64,000 nt of DNA from the NCBI GenBank assembly GCA_903923395.1, contig CAIXXM010000083.1:1-64000 (forward strand), read 5' to 3'. The notes beneath the pieces were generated by a model. The model was not told where the DNA came from. It made no database searches and was given only the letters and a program-made list of their open reading frames with translations. A program made the translations under genes and the position numbers. This stretch comes from an uncultured Acidobacteriia bacterium (GTDB taxonomy: Bacteria; Acidobacteriota; Terriglobia; Bryobacterales; Bryobacteraceae). Positions 42,315 through 51,287 of the stretch are shown in pieces. Position 1 is the first letter of the stretch, and every line of letters begins with the position of its first letter.

Positions 42315-43085
42315 TTAGAATCCCAGTAACTGCATGCCGGAATCGACGAAGATAATGTTTCCGGTCACGCCGCGGCTCAGGTCGCTGCCGAGGAAGGCGG
42401 CGGTATCGCCCACTTCCGCCTGTTCGGTCGGATGGCGAAGAGGCGAACGTTCCTTCATGGCGTCAAGGATGGTGGAAAGGTCTTTCACCGCTCGCGCGGC
42501 AGCAGTCTTGATCGGGCCTGCGGAGATCGCATTCACCCGGATACCCTGTGCGCCCAGTTCATTTGCCAGGTAACGCATCGCCGCTTCCAAAGATGCCTTC
42601 GCCACACCCATCACGTTGTAGTTCTGGATCACGCGGGTGGCACCCAGGTAGGTCAGCGTAATGATGGAACCGCCATTCGTCATCGAAGGCGCCGCCGCGC
42701 GGGCCATCGCGATCAGTGAATAGGCACTCACATTCTGCGCCAGCAGGAAGCCGTCACGGCTGGTCTGCACGAACGGGTTGCTCAAGTCTTCGCGGTTTGC
42801 AAAGGCCAGGCAATGCACCACGATGTCGACGGGCTTGCCCAGGCCCAGCAGGGATTCTCCAAAGGCTGCGATCTGTTCGTCGCTGGTGACATCGAGCTGC
42901 ACCATCGCCGCCACGTCGAAGCCTTCCGTCAGAGAGGCAATGGCATCCTTCTGCTTGTCATTGATGTACGTGAGGACGAGGGTAGCTCCCTCGCGCGCGA
43001 ACGATTCCGCAATCCCGTAGGCGATGCTCCACTTGTTGGCGATGCCTGAGACGACCGCGATTTTGCCTTCCAGCAGTTTTGACAT
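42315..43085 (-). CDS. fabI: Enoyl-[acyl-carrier-protein] reductase FabI
   Basis: 256 residues. The NAD-binding start VVSGIANKWSIAYGIAESFA, the catalytic residues Tyr146, Tyr156 and Lys163 (NYNVMGVAKASLE), and NAISAGPIKTAAA match FabI at nearly E. coli numbering. It reduces enoyl-ACP in fatty acid synthesis and is the triclosan-sensitive isoform. The start is the ATG at 43085; the longer open frame upstream is an accident of the neighbouring gene. No FabK or FabV alternative is in view. Confidence 0.97.
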   Translation of the reverse strand: MSKLLEGKIAVVSGIANKWSIAYGIAESFAREGATLVLTYINDKQKDAIASLTEGFDVAAMVQLDVTSDEQIAAFGESLLGLGKPVDIVVHCLAFANREDLSNPFVQTSRDGFLLAQNVSAYSLIAMARAAAPSMTNGGSIITLTYLGATRVIQNYNVMGVAKASLEAAMRYLANELGAQGIRVNAISAGPIKTAAARAVKDLSTILDAMKERSPLRHPTEQAEVGDTAAFLGSDLSRGVTGNIIFVDSGMQLLGF

Positions 43086-43092
43086 GAACCTA

Positions 43093-44262
43093 CTAGTGTA
43101 ACTTCGATTCGTCACAGCTTTTTTGTAGCTCACGCACAACGGACTCCCCTCCGGCCTTTGGCATCGCAAGTTGCTTCGCCGAATCGGTGCTGCCGGAGGC
43201 GGCCTGTGCGCTCTTGGGGAGCAGCACGGGGTTGCACCGCGCAATGCCATTTGGGAAGTCGACGTGGTAGCCGGAGGGTGCCATTTCGTGGAAGGGATAG
43301 TCCGTGCTGAGCAACTGGGCACCGCTCTTCAAGCCCGCATCGCGGCGGTCACCATTATTGGCTTTCACATTCGCGGGTCCACCGTCCGTCATGGTTCGGA
43401 TGAGGTAGCCTTTGCGGACGAGCGCGGGAATGTCCGGGGCAAGAGGATTGTTCATCTCGATAAACGCAGCATCCGGGTGACCGGGTTCGGCATTGGTGAA
43501 GAAGACGCGCCCCTCCAAATTCGGGTGGCCCTGGGTATACAGAGGACCCACACGGCGCTGGTCGAGCAGAAAGATGACCTTCCCCCGGGCCTTGTCCAAG
43601 GCAGGCCAGCCAGCCGTGAGCACTGCTTCCTCAAGCGTCTTGTGCGACCCCCGCACGTCATCCGGCGTGATCAGATCCGCGGGCTGAAAAACGCTGCGGA
43701 CTTCGGCATCCAGCGCATCGAATGTGGCGGCGGTGAGCGCTTCCGGGGTGACCATGAGGTCCGGCCGCGAATTGCCGTCTTTATTCTCGACCAGGATGAA
43801 GAGCGGCAAGTGCCCGGGATGCGCCTTTGACCAGTTGCGGATGATGGCCAGGCAGCCGGTGAAGGGCTGGCAGTTGCTGCGGTAATCGATATCCTGCACA
43901 TGCAGCACTTTGAAGCCGGGTTTTGCCATGAGGTCCCGGAATTCATAAGGAGGGTCCAGCGGCAGACCGGCTTTGGCGAGCAGGCGGGGACCGGCAGGGT
44001 CGGCAAACAGACCACCCTTGGTGTCACCGAAGACGTCAATCTCCAATTGCCGCACACCGGCGTCAAGCTGGGCAGTCAGGCCCGGATGCTTGTAATCCAA
44101 TGCTTCCGCGGCGGCCGGGTTGGACTTCCGAAGAGCAGCCATCTCATTCGGCGAAATGCCCGCATGGTAGCTGTTATGGCTGCCGATGATCTGGATTTCA
44201 TTGAGTTTCAGCTGGGCGGGGCTGAGGGAGCAGACGAGGGCGAAAAGAGCGGTGAGGCGCAT
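43093..44262 (-). CDS. Secreted calcium-dependent PI-PLC-like phosphodiesterase
   Basis: About 389 residues. The ATG at 44262 gives a signal peptide (1-16). The PI-PLC X-domain pattern is present: IIGSHNSYHAG with His29, later QLEIDVFGD, then KVLHVQDIDYRSN with the second His, and ILVENKDGN. Members of this group (Ca2+-dependent phosphoinositide phospholipase C) hydrolyse phosphodiester bonds of inositol lipids. The long C-terminal part is Asn/Pro-rich without a named domain. It starts 8 bases upstream of fabI on the same strand. Confidence 0.85.
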   Translation of the reverse strand: MRLTALFALVCSLSPAQLKLNEIQIIGSHNSYHAGISPNEMAALRKSNPAAAEALDYKHPGLTAQLDAGVRQLEIDVFGDTKGGLFADPAGPRLLAKAGLPLDPPYEFRDLMAKPGFKVLHVQDIDYRSNCQPFTGCLAIIRNWSKAHPGHLPLFILVENKDGNSRPDLMVTPEALTAATFDALDAEVRSVFQPADLITPDDVRGSHKTLEEAVLTAGWPALDKARGKVIFLLDQRRVGPLYTQGHPNLEGRVFFTNAEPGHPDAAFIEMNNPLAPDIPALVRKGYLIRTMTDGGPANVKANNGDRRDAGLKSGAQLLSTDYPFHEMAPSGYHVDFPNGIARCNPVLLPKSAQAASGSTDSAKQLAMPKAGGESVVRELQKSCDESKLH

Positions 44263-44302
44263 CGAAAACAGGGTAGCGGGAAATCCGTTTCGGGAAGATG
44301 AA

Positions 44303-44860
44303 TCAGCGGGGCGGGCGCAGTTGCCGTTCCAACCGCCCGGCATAACCTGCAAAACCCGGACCCTCCCACGCCGGATTCTTCGCCATTTCATCCCAGCTAC
44401 GAAGGCGCAGAATATCCCGTAAATGCGGACTTTCCACGAAGTCCGCCGTTTCGCCCGGAGCCATGGGTCCACCCTGCAGCGCCAGCGTTTCCACACTCGC
44501 CGGCGAGAGTTGCTGGAAGTAACCGGGATTCGTCGCCGTGAGATAGCGCTTCGCATCCACATGTCCGCCCACCAACGCGGCCAACCGCGGCGGGAAACCA
44601 CGGTCGAGCAGCCAGCGCTCGCCCAGTTCATCGTGATTGATTACGCCGATCCGCTCATCGCGCCTCGCCTCTGGAACATCCAGCAGATGACCGATGTCAT
44701 GTAACAGCGCAGCCAAAATCAACTCTTCATCCGCACCGGCCTGTTCGGCATGCCATGCGCACTGTTCGGCGTGCTGGGTCTTGGTCACGGCCTCCCCGAA
44801 GTACTGTTCGGAGCCCGAGTCGAGATAAAGGTCCAGGATCTCTTGTATCGCCTGGGTCAT
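44303..44860 (-). CDS. PhnZ/TmpB-like HD-domain mixed-valence diiron oxygenase
   Basis: 185 residues. The HD-domain ligands match the phosphonate oxygenase PhnZ at a constant offset of four: His30, His54-Asp55, His58, His76, His100 and Asp157; Tyr20 and Glu23, which occupy the sixth iron site in PhnZ, and Lys104, a substrate contact, are also present. PhnZ cleaves the C-P bond of hydroxylated 2-aminoethylphosphonate to glycine and phosphate. No partner hydroxylase (PhnY/TmpA) or phosphonate transporter is adjacent; the upstream gene, overlapping by four bases, is a DUF6807 protein. Substrate is therefore open. Confidence 0.85.
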   Translation of the reverse strand: MTQAIQEILDLYLDSGSEQYFGEAVTKTQHAEQCAWHAEQAGADEELILAALLHDIGHLLDVPEARRDERIGVINHDELGERWLLDRGFPPRLAALVGGHVDAKRYLTATNPGYFQQLSPASVETLALQGGPMAPGETADFVESPHLRDILRLRSWDEMAKNPAWEGPGFAGYAGRLERQLRPPR

Positions 44861-45834
44861 TTCGCGTAACTGTCGTACATCGCCGCGATGCCTGCCGAAG
44901 CCGCATCGCCCGGATGGATTACCACGCGGTAGCGAAACCGCAGTTCCTGGCCTTTGGCGAGTTTGTAACTTCCCTCCGTGGTTCCAGGCTTGTTATTAAA
45001 GTCATGCAGCCCGAAGGGATTCGCTCCGAATAACCCGAAGCCGCGGGCGTGCCAGTAAGTGGGATGCCGTAAGTTTCCCGGATTGTCGAAGATGGCGATG
45101 CCTAACTTCTCGCCGTCCAATTCCCCGGCATAGTCCATCCAATTGGCCTGTTTGCCCCAGCACTCTTTCTCGAACTTACAGCCCGCCGGACTCATCATCA
45201 TTCCCGTGCGCTTTGGATACGCGGGTGATTTCGGCAACGGCTCTTCCAGGCCCGCGGCGATCCGCATGGAGAACGTCCCCTCTTTCGTATCTCCGAAGAC
45301 CACATCCTGCAGCGCGGTCAGGCGGATATCGAAATCAATGACCCGGTTCGTTGCATCCGAATAGAAGGTCATGCGCCGGTCTTCGGAGAGTAACTGTTCA
45401 ATCTTGGGCGTTACCCACCGGAAGATCACGCGTAACTCGCCGGATTTCTTGCCACCCTTCGCGTCCACCAGCTGGTCAAGCACAATCTTGCCCTGCTTCC
45501 CCTTCATCTGTGAGGCTTCATTGGCCCAGAAATCAATGCCATTCACGTCACCATGTGAGAACCAGAGCCCCCGGTGGTGCGGATGATCCTGGGTATCGCC
45601 TTCCACCTGTTCCATGGGGAAGCGGCGGGTGACGATCTTGCCGGACGCAGAACGCAGCGGATACAAATAAGGCTTGTTCGCCTCAGGTCCGCAATAAAGC
45701 CGGGTGAAATCTTTGCCGTTGATGGTGACTTTGACCGCCGTCAACTCGCCGGCCGCACCGGTCTCTTTCACAAAGGCGACCTGGGCAGAAGCCAAGGAGA
45801 CGCCAAGAACGAAAAAAAGTGCCAGCCAGCGCAT
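44857..45834 (-). CDS. Secreted DUF6807 (PmoA-type) protein
   Basis: 325 residues. A signal peptide (about 1-17) precedes a beta-rich domain with the family block DHPHHRGLWFSHGDVNGIDFW and a second block NLRHPTYWHARGFGLFGANPFG. Proteins of this family are abundant in acidobacteria and planctomycetes and are often found with sugar or polyol oxidoreductases; the two His/Trp-rich blocks suggest a carbohydrate or metal site. No enzyme activity is established. It overlaps the PhnZ-like gene by four bases (ATGA), which implies a linked role. Confidence 0.88.
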   Translation of the reverse strand: MRWLALFFVLGVSLASAQVAFVKETGAAGELTAVKVTINGKDFTRLYCGPEANKPYLYPLRSASGKIVTRRFPMEQVEGDTQDHPHHRGLWFSHGDVNGIDFWANEASQMKGKQGKIVLDQLVDAKGGKKSGELRVIFRWVTPKIEQLLSEDRRMTFYSDATNRVIDFDIRLTALQDVVFGDTKEGTFSMRIAAGLEEPLPKSPAYPKRTGMMMSPAGCKFEKECWGKQANWMDYAGELDGEKLGIAIFDNPGNLRHPTYWHARGFGLFGANPFGLHDFNNKPGTTEGSYKLAKGQELRFRYRVVIHPGDAASAGIAAMYDSYAK

Positions 45835-45856
45835 GAAGGGAATGTATCATGAGGCG

Positions 45857-46858
45857 ATGCTGAACCGCTTTGCCGTATTGCTGCTCGCTGCTGGCGCAGC
45901 CGCGTTTGCGCAGGATGCCGACCCCATCTTCAAGTCAGACACCAAGCTGGCTCTGGTGCCCTTCCACGTCACGCAAAAAGACCGCTTCGTCACCACCCTG
46001 AAGAAGGAAGATATCGAACTCCTCGAAGACGGCAAGCCGCGTGAAATCACGTTCTTCGAAAACGGGACCACGTCCAAACACACCACGCCGCTGGAATTAC
46101 TGCTCGTCTTCGACCGCAGCGGCAGCGTCATCAGCAAGGGCATGCTGGACCCGCTTGTCTTCAAGCAGGATCTGCTGGACGGTCTGCCCAATGTGGAGAT
46201 CTCCGTCTACTCCTTCAATCAGACGCTGCGCAAGCAGGCCGGGCCAACGCGCGATCCGGAGCTGCTGCGCTCGGCCTTTCAAAATATCGCTGCCAAGGGT
46301 GGAGGCACTGCCATTCCGATTGATTTGCCCAAGGGGCGGCACGAAAACAAGGGCGGCACCTGGCTCTATGAATCGATCATCGGGGCGGCCAAAGATTCCA
46401 TGCAGCAGGCACGCCCCGCAACGCGCATCATGCTGGTCTTCTCGGATGGCCTTGGCACCACCAGTTCCGTGCCTGAGGATGCGTCAAAGCTCTGTGTGGA
46501 ACTTGGCATTCCCGTTTACCCCGTGCTGCTCGGCCCCATTCCGCAGCGCTCCGCCGGAGTGACCGCCAAGGGCAAACCCAAGCCACCCACCAAGGGCGAT
46601 GAGCGCGTCTTTCAGGCGCAGGATTACATGCGGCTCGCAGATCTGACGGGCGGCAAAGCCATGCATCAGGACTATCTCACGCTCGATGTCACGCGGCAGA
46701 TTGTGAAGTTCCTGGCCGTTGTCGCCATCACCGAGTATGTTGCCGGCTTCATGCCAGAGGTGAATGAAACCGGCACCAAGAAACACAAACTACAGGTCAA
46801 GCTGAAGAACAAGGAACTGGGCAAGCTGGATGGGGGTACCAGGGCAATCGTCCACTAG
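45857..46858 (+). CDS. Secreted VWFA-related acidobacterial protein
   Basis: 333 residues. A signal peptide (about 1-18) is followed by the N-terminal block VPFHVTQKDRFVTTLKKEDIELLEDGKPREITFFE and a von Willebrand A domain with the DRSGS metal-binding start (LLVFDRSGSVISKG) and a later SDGLG. This layout is the acidobacterial VWFA-related family. A role in cell-surface adhesion or stress is often suggested but is not known. It is convergent with the Gfo/Idh gene, overlapping four bases at the 3' ends. Confidence 0.9.
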   Translation: MLNRFAVLLLAAGAAAFAQDADPIFKSDTKLALVPFHVTQKDRFVTTLKKEDIELLEDGKPREITFFENGTTSKHTTPLELLLVFDRSGSVISKGMLDPLVFKQDLLDGLPNVEISVYSFNQTLRKQAGPTRDPELLRSAFQNIAAKGGGTAIPIDLPKGRHENKGGTWLYESIIGAAKDSMQQARPATRIMLVFSDGLGTTSSVPEDASKLCVELGIPVYPVLLGPIPQRSAGVTAKGKPKPPTKGDERVFQAQDYMRLADLTGGKAMHQDYLTLDVTRQIVKFLAVVAITEYVAGFMPEVNETGTKKHKLQVKLKNKELGKLDGGTRAIVH

Positions 46859-47796
46859 CGCAGCTTCATGACCTGGCCGCCCGCCTCGGAGCTGCGCTGG
46901 GCGGCATCCAGGAAGCTGAAGATCTCCAGCGTTTCTTCGGGCGCGATGGGAGCTTTGCCTGTGTTGAAGAAATCCAACACCTTCTTGAGCAGCGGTGCGT
47001 AGCCTTCCTTCCAATCCGGCTGGCTGGCGTGAACGCCATCTTTGGCCAAAAACGCCGCGCCGTATTTGCCGTTGCCGGGCCGGAGAGTGCGCGCGACGCC
47101 AATGCGCCCGTCCTTCCAGCGTCCGGTAATGATGTCTTCGTTGGTGCCCTGCACGCGCCACACTTCTTCGCAGCCGGGTCCCATCAGGCTGTAGAGCAGC
47201 TCGACCGGGTGAATGGCATACCAGGAGAGTTGCAGCGGAAACTTTGGCTCCAGCGGACCAGGCCCAAAGGTCGTAACACCCACGCCCGCCGGCACATTCA
47301 TCTTGCTGGCGATATCGCCGTACCGCAGGCTGGATGCGGAGAACCACGGAATACCGGCCGCCTTCGCCACCTTCGCGATCTCGCGCGCATCAGCCAGCGT
47401 GGCAGCGAGCGGCTTGTCGATAAAAACGGGCTTCTTCGCGGCAATAATCTGCTTGAACTGTGCCAGATGCACCCGGCCATCCACGCTGGTGAGCATGATG
47501 GCATCCACATCTTTGCAGAGCGAGGGGATATCGTCGTAGAACTTCACACCCCACTTCGTCTTGAGTTCTTCGGCAAACTTCTCCACACGGTCGGCACTCT
47601 CCGGAAGATCCGGACTGCCGCCTTTGAAGGCACCGACGATGCGCGCCCCGGCAATATGTGCCGCCGCTTTCTCATCGCTGTTCAGCGCCGCCGCGAAGGC
47701 AGTCACGTGCGATGTATCCGTGCCCACGAGGCCAATGCGAAGGTCAGCGGCCGGCAGTGCAGCCGCACAAAGAGTCAGTGCAAGAAGGGTTTTCAT
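46855..47796 (-). CDS. Secreted Gfo/Idh/MocA-family oxidoreductase
   Basis: About 313 residues. From the ATG at 47796 a signal peptide (1-17) is followed by a Rossmann fold (LRIGLVGTDTSHVTAF, then DAIMLTSVDGRVHLAQFKQI and KPVFIDKPLA) and a second alpha/beta domain. The catalytic EKP of typical members reads DKP. Sec/Tat-exported Gfo/Idh proteins with bound nicotinamide cofactor are common in acidobacteria and act on sugars or polyols in the periplasm. Its start shares the TAATG of the upstream esterase stop, so the two are coupled. Confidence 0.88.
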   Translation of the reverse strand: MKTLLALTLCAAALPAADLRIGLVGTDTSHVTAFAAALNSDEKAAAHIAGARIVGAFKGGSPDLPESADRVEKFAEELKTKWGVKFYDDIPSLCKDVDAIMLTSVDGRVHLAQFKQIIAAKKPVFIDKPLAATLADAREIAKVAKAAGIPWFSASSLRYGDIASKMNVPAGVGVTTFGPGPLEPKFPLQLSWYAIHPVELLYSLMGPGCEEVWRVQGTNEDIITGRWKDGRIGVARTLRPGNGKYGAAFLAKDGVHASQPDWKEGYAPLLKKVLDFFNTGKAPIAPEETLEIFSFLDAAQRSSEAGGQVMKLR

Positions 47797-48689
47797 TATT
47801 GGACGAGCCCGCGGCCTTTCATCCAAAGTGCCAGGAGCTTCGACCATTCTGCCAAAGCCGGATCATTCCCCGCCAGACCGACGCCATGCGGACCCTTTTC
47901 AAAAATGTGCATTTCCGCCGGGACCTTGTTCGCACGCAGTGCCAGGAAGTAGTAAATGCTGTTTTCCGCCGGCACGCCGGTATCGGCATTGGTGTGGAAG
48001 ATGAAGGTCGGCGGCGTCTGTGCGGTCACCTGCGTTTCGTTGGAGAGGCTCTTCAGCAAGGCCGGGTCCGGGTTGTCGCCCAGCAGATTCTTTGCGGAAC
48101 CCTTGTGCGTCCAGGGCTGCGTGAATGTGACGACTGGATACCCGAGCACCGCGAAATCCGGACGGCTGCCCACGCGATCAATGGGGTCGGCTGCACTGGG
48201 GTTGCCCGCATCGAAGTGAGTGGATGCGGTGCTGGCAAGATGCCCGCCGGCGGAGAAGCCGAGGATGCCGATCTTATCCGGAGCAATGCTCCACTCCGCC
48301 GCGTGAGAGCGGATCATGCGAATCGCCCGCTGCGCATCCCCAAGTTCGACGGGATGATGATATTTGGGTCCCAGCCGGTACTTCAACACGAATGCCGCAA
48401 CACCCAGAGAGTTCAGGAAATTCGCCACCTGACGGCCCTCATGATTCATGGCAAGTGCACCGTAGCCGCCGCCCGGAGCGACAACTACCGCAGTCATGCC
48501 CTTGGCCGTGGTGCGGGGCAGGTAAACCGTGATGGTCGGCTTGTCTTTGTCTTCGTCGCCCATCTGGCCAGGTGCCTGGCCCTGCCAGAGTGGCAGTGTG
48601 GTGGTGTCCTGAATCATGCCCTGTTGGGGTTGCTGGGCATTTGCCATGGCCACAGCGAGCAGCGGAAGTGCGAGAAACGCGAATTTCAT
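47796..48689 (-). CDS. Secreted alpha/beta hydrolase, BD-FAE/acetylxylan-esterase type
   Basis: About 297 residues from the ATG at 48689. A signal peptide (1-19) and a linker precede the hydrolase fold: the oxyanion block VVVAPGGGYGALAM, the nucleophile Ser in GILGFSAGGHLAST, and a late Asp/His region (IFHTNADTGVPAEN and FEKGPHGVGLAG). It probably deacylates plant or microbial polysaccharides. It overlaps the downstream Gfo/Idh gene by one base. Confidence 0.9.
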   Translation of the reverse strand: MKFAFLALPLLAVAMANAQQPQQGMIQDTTTLPLWQGQAPGQMGDEDKDKPTITVYLPRTTAKGMTAVVVAPGGGYGALAMNHEGRQVANFLNSLGVAAFVLKYRLGPKYHHPVELGDAQRAIRMIRSHAAEWSIAPDKIGILGFSAGGHLASTASTHFDAGNPSAADPIDRVGSRPDFAVLGYPVVTFTQPWTHKGSAKNLLGDNPDPALLKSLSNETQVTAQTPPTFIFHTNADTGVPAENSIYYFLALRANKVPAEMHIFEKGPHGVGLAGNDPALAEWSKLLALWMKGRGLVQ

Positions 48690-48711
48690 ACCGCTGCTGA
48701 TGATATCGCAG

Positions 48712-49551
48712 CTACCAGCGGATTTTGGCCGGGAAGTACTCAGCAATCAAGTCTTCGTAGTAAGGGCGAAGCTGGTCCAGGCTGGGACGCTCGTCGCTCT
48801 TCGAATAAAGGTCGTAGGGGTTGAACTTCTGCACCCACGGCAGCATCTCGCGGTCATGGTCATCCATGAGGTGCGTGTAGGCCCCTTCGCGGTGCCAGGG
48901 ATAGCAGGAGTGATAGCGGATCATGTACTGCGCGGGCTCCGGCAGATAATCTTTGGTGACACGGTACATGTATTCATCGTGCCCCCAGGACATGTGGACA
49001 TTCCGCATGCCACAGCCCGGCCCATAGATGCCGTTCTCCGTCTGGAGTTCCGGTCGCTTGGAATCGGGATTATCCGCGAACATCCACGGGTAGACGATTT
49101 TCTCCGACCACCGGCAACCCACCGGGAACGTATCGCCGACCACGGCCCACTGCGGCTCGTCATAGAAGCAAAGCATCTTGCCCAGATCATGGATGAAGCC
49201 CGCGAGTACCATCCAGCGCGGGTGCCCGTCCTTGCGGATGGCTTCGGCGGTCTGCAGGTTGTGTTCGATTTGGGAGAGCGAAGTGTCAGGGTCGCTGTCA
49301 TCCACCAGCGCGTTCAACTTCTCCATGGCTTCAAAAATGCCGTATTCGCCCTGCTGCAGGGGAGCATACTTGGCTTCCTGGCCGAGCACGAAGTCCAGCG
49401 TCTGCTTGCTGTGGTTCTGGATATAGAGCATCCTCACGCCGGCCGGGGCGTTGTCAAAGTCGCGGAACTGCTCCTTCTTGCGGTTGGGATCGTAGCGGTC
49501 GCGAACGTGGTCATCCCAAACGTCCAGGCTGGAAAGGGGCTCGTTGAACAT
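48712..49551 (-). CDS. Myo-inositol oxygenase (MIOX)
   Basis: About 279 residues. All iron ligands of animal MIOX are present: His97, His121-Asp122, His191 (SWGHDEY), His214 ([10 protein letters not shown]) and Asp247 (NPYDLYS), with Lys125 in HDLGK. It converts myo-inositol to glucuronate with oxygen, using a mixed-valence diiron centre. The start at 49551 is chosen because residues before it are not conserved. No inositol importer or uronate pathway gene is adjacent; it follows a membrane glycosyltransferase and precedes a secreted esterase on the same strand. Bacterial MIOX genes are uncommon. Confidence 0.93.
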   Translation of the reverse strand: MFNEPLSSLDVWDDHVRDRYDPNRKKEQFRDFDNAPAGVRMLYIQNHSKQTLDFVLGQEAKYAPLQQGEYGIFEAMEKLNALVDDSDPDTSLSQIEHNLQTAEAIRKDGHPRWMVLAGFIHDLGKMLCFYDEPQWAVVGDTFPVGCRWSEKIVYPWMFADNPDSKRPELQTENGIYGPGCGMRNVHMSWGHDEYMYRVTKDYLPEPAQYMIRYHSCYPWHREGAYTHLMDDHDREMLPWVQKFNPYDLYSKSDERPSLDQLRPYYEDLIAEYFPAKIRW

Positions 49552-49604
49552 ATGTTTATTGTAAAGCGCGCCGGGCAAGTGCAGCTATAGCGAAAACGCG
49601 ATGC

Positions 49605-51077
49605 TCAGGGAACGAACAAAACGCTGCCATCCTGCAGCGTTACTTCCCGTGCGGTACTGAGGCACGCCCGAAGCTGTGGGGCCGGAATCAGTTGATGCCT
49701 CGCGTAGTCCGCCCCGTCCAGCAAAATGAACGCGGCGGGCCTGCGACGCACCAAATCCTGGTGCAGTGCACCGCACCAATTCTTATCCTCCGTGTGAGGG
49801 GTCCAAAAAGACTGCTTTCCCGAATAGAGATAGACCACGTCTGGACTGGTTGAGTACAAACAACCCTGCTGCGCAACCTGCGAGGCGTAGCGCAGAGTTT
49901 CTGATTCTTTCCAGGCTGGATGATTGCTGTTATCCCTGGCAGGCCGCAGCACAGGCGCTGCAACCACGGAACGCCAGTGGACGAGTGCGAGGAATACCAG
50001 ACAGAGCAACGCTGGCCAGCGTGCTTTGAACGTCGCAACCGAGATAACCAGTAGGCAGAAGAGGGGCAGTAAGTGTCGCGCCTCCAATTCGATATCGCCC
50101 TCATCTGACAGCAGCCGTGCGCCGGCCAGCAACAGAAAATAACTGGCGGCCAGAGTGATACTGAGCAGGAATCCTGGAGTACGCAGCCGCCGGTTAACCG
50201 CGAGAATTCCGGCGACTGTGATCCCGGCGATAAAAAGCAAAACCTTGAGGCGAAGACCGAATCCATCCATGCCAAACCATTCAGAGAAGTTATTGAGTCC
50301 CTGCAGCCAATAGTCCCGGTCGATGGGATGCACCGAAATTCCCCGGTCTGACCAGTTCCCTGTGTAGTAGGTATTCAGTGCGGCAACGAAGAGGGTCGGA
50401 ATAGATGACGCGCAGATAAACCAGAGGATGAGCCGTCTGTTGCGGGCGGCGAACCAAAGGTACGCGACCACCGCGGGCAGAAATGCGAGGGCTGCAAAGC
50501 GGGAGGCTGCCGCGAGTCCGAACAGTGTGCCGGCAAGTGCCACCAGACGCCCGGATTCCTGCTCCACCGCGAGCGACAACGCGATCATTGCAAGCACAAA
50601 TATCGACAGAAACAGCGGCTCTGAGAGGAACCACGAGTGAACGGTGAGAAACGCAGGCAGCGTTGCGAGCGCGGCACCGGCACAGAACCCAGCCACCGCC
50701 TTGCCCGAGCAGCGCGCGGTGAACCAGGCAAGCGAACCAGCGGAAACTGCCGCGCAAAGAATATTCATGAACCGTGCGAAGGCCAGACCCTCCGCACCAG
50801 CCTGCAAGCCGAGAGCCAGCAAGGCAGGGAACAGGGGCGGAAAATGCGTCATCCATCTGGTTTTCCCGCAACCATCATGCAGCCACAGGCCAAAGTTGGA
50901 TGCGAGCGAGTGCGCGGCATCGAGATACGCGCGGCTGTCCGGGGTGAAGCGCAGGCCGCAGGATGAGGCGCGGTACACCAGGCATGCGGCGAAAAGAGCA
51001 GCCATTCCTGCGGCAAGTACATGCGGGGCGGTCATGTTTGCGACCGCCCGCCTGGCGTTCATTGGGGTTTCGGGCAA
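49605..51077 (-). CDS. GT-C-type membrane glycosyltransferase, GT39/ArnT-like
   Basis: 490 residues with about ten membrane helices. The N-terminal acidic motif PDSRAYLDAAHS and the TRWMTHFPPLFPAL segment resemble the first loop of dolichyl-/undecaprenyl-phosphate-sugar transferases (GT39/GT83 and DUF2029-like families). The last 110 residues are a small periplasmic domain ending in SVLFVP. Such enzymes move a lipid-linked sugar to protein or glycan in the periplasm; the acceptor is unknown. Start at 51077 is one of several ATGs. Confidence 0.8.
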   Translation of the reverse strand: MPETPMNARRAVANMTAPHVLAAGMAALFAACLVYRASSCGLRFTPDSRAYLDAAHSLASNFGLWLHDGCGKTRWMTHFPPLFPALLALGLQAGAEGLAFARFMNILCAAVSAGSLAWFTARCSGKAVAGFCAGAALATLPAFLTVHSWFLSEPLFLSIFVLAMIALSLAVEQESGRLVALAGTLFGLAAASRFAALAFLPAVVAYLWFAARNRRLILWFICASSIPTLFVAALNTYYTGNWSDRGISVHPIDRDYWLQGLNNFSEWFGMDGFGLRLKVLLFIAGITVAGILAVNRRLRTPGFLLSITLAASYFLLLAGARLLSDEGDIELEARHLLPLFCLLVISVATFKARWPALLCLVFLALVHWRSVVAAPVLRPARDNSNHPAWKESETLRYASQVAQQGCLYSTSPDVVYLYSGKQSFWTPHTEDKNWCGALHQDLVRRRPAAFILLDGADYARHQLIPAPQLRACLSTAREVTLQDGSVLFVP

Positions 51078-51104
51078 GCAGTCAGGTTACACCAGAAGGC
51101 ATTG

Positions 51105-51283
51105 ACCAGCGGGAGATTTTGTTCTTCCCCGGAACGAAGTACAGGCATCTGCGCGAGGGCCTCTACCCGGAACAACTAGTGCGTGACGGCACCATCGATT
51201 CTCTTGGCTGCAAGGGTTGGGTCGCAACTCCAGGGCAGTTGGAAGAGGCGATGGATGGCGTGATGCCCGGGAGCGATTATTGA
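51105..51283 (+). pseudogene. Unidentified coding-like fragment
   Basis: In the 306-base gap between the glycosyltransferase and argG, the plus strand keeps a frame that looks coding from about 51105 to the TGA at 51281-51283 (EILFFPGTKYRHLREGLYP, then SLGCKGWVATPGQLEEAM). There is no ATG; the only in-frame start is a TTG at 51119 very close to a GGGAG. The GC and codon pattern are like the neighbours. The end resembles the C-terminal tail of some thiamine-diphosphate enzymes, but this is weak. It may be a remnant of a lost gene. Confidence 0.3.
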
Positions 51284-51287
51284 TCGT

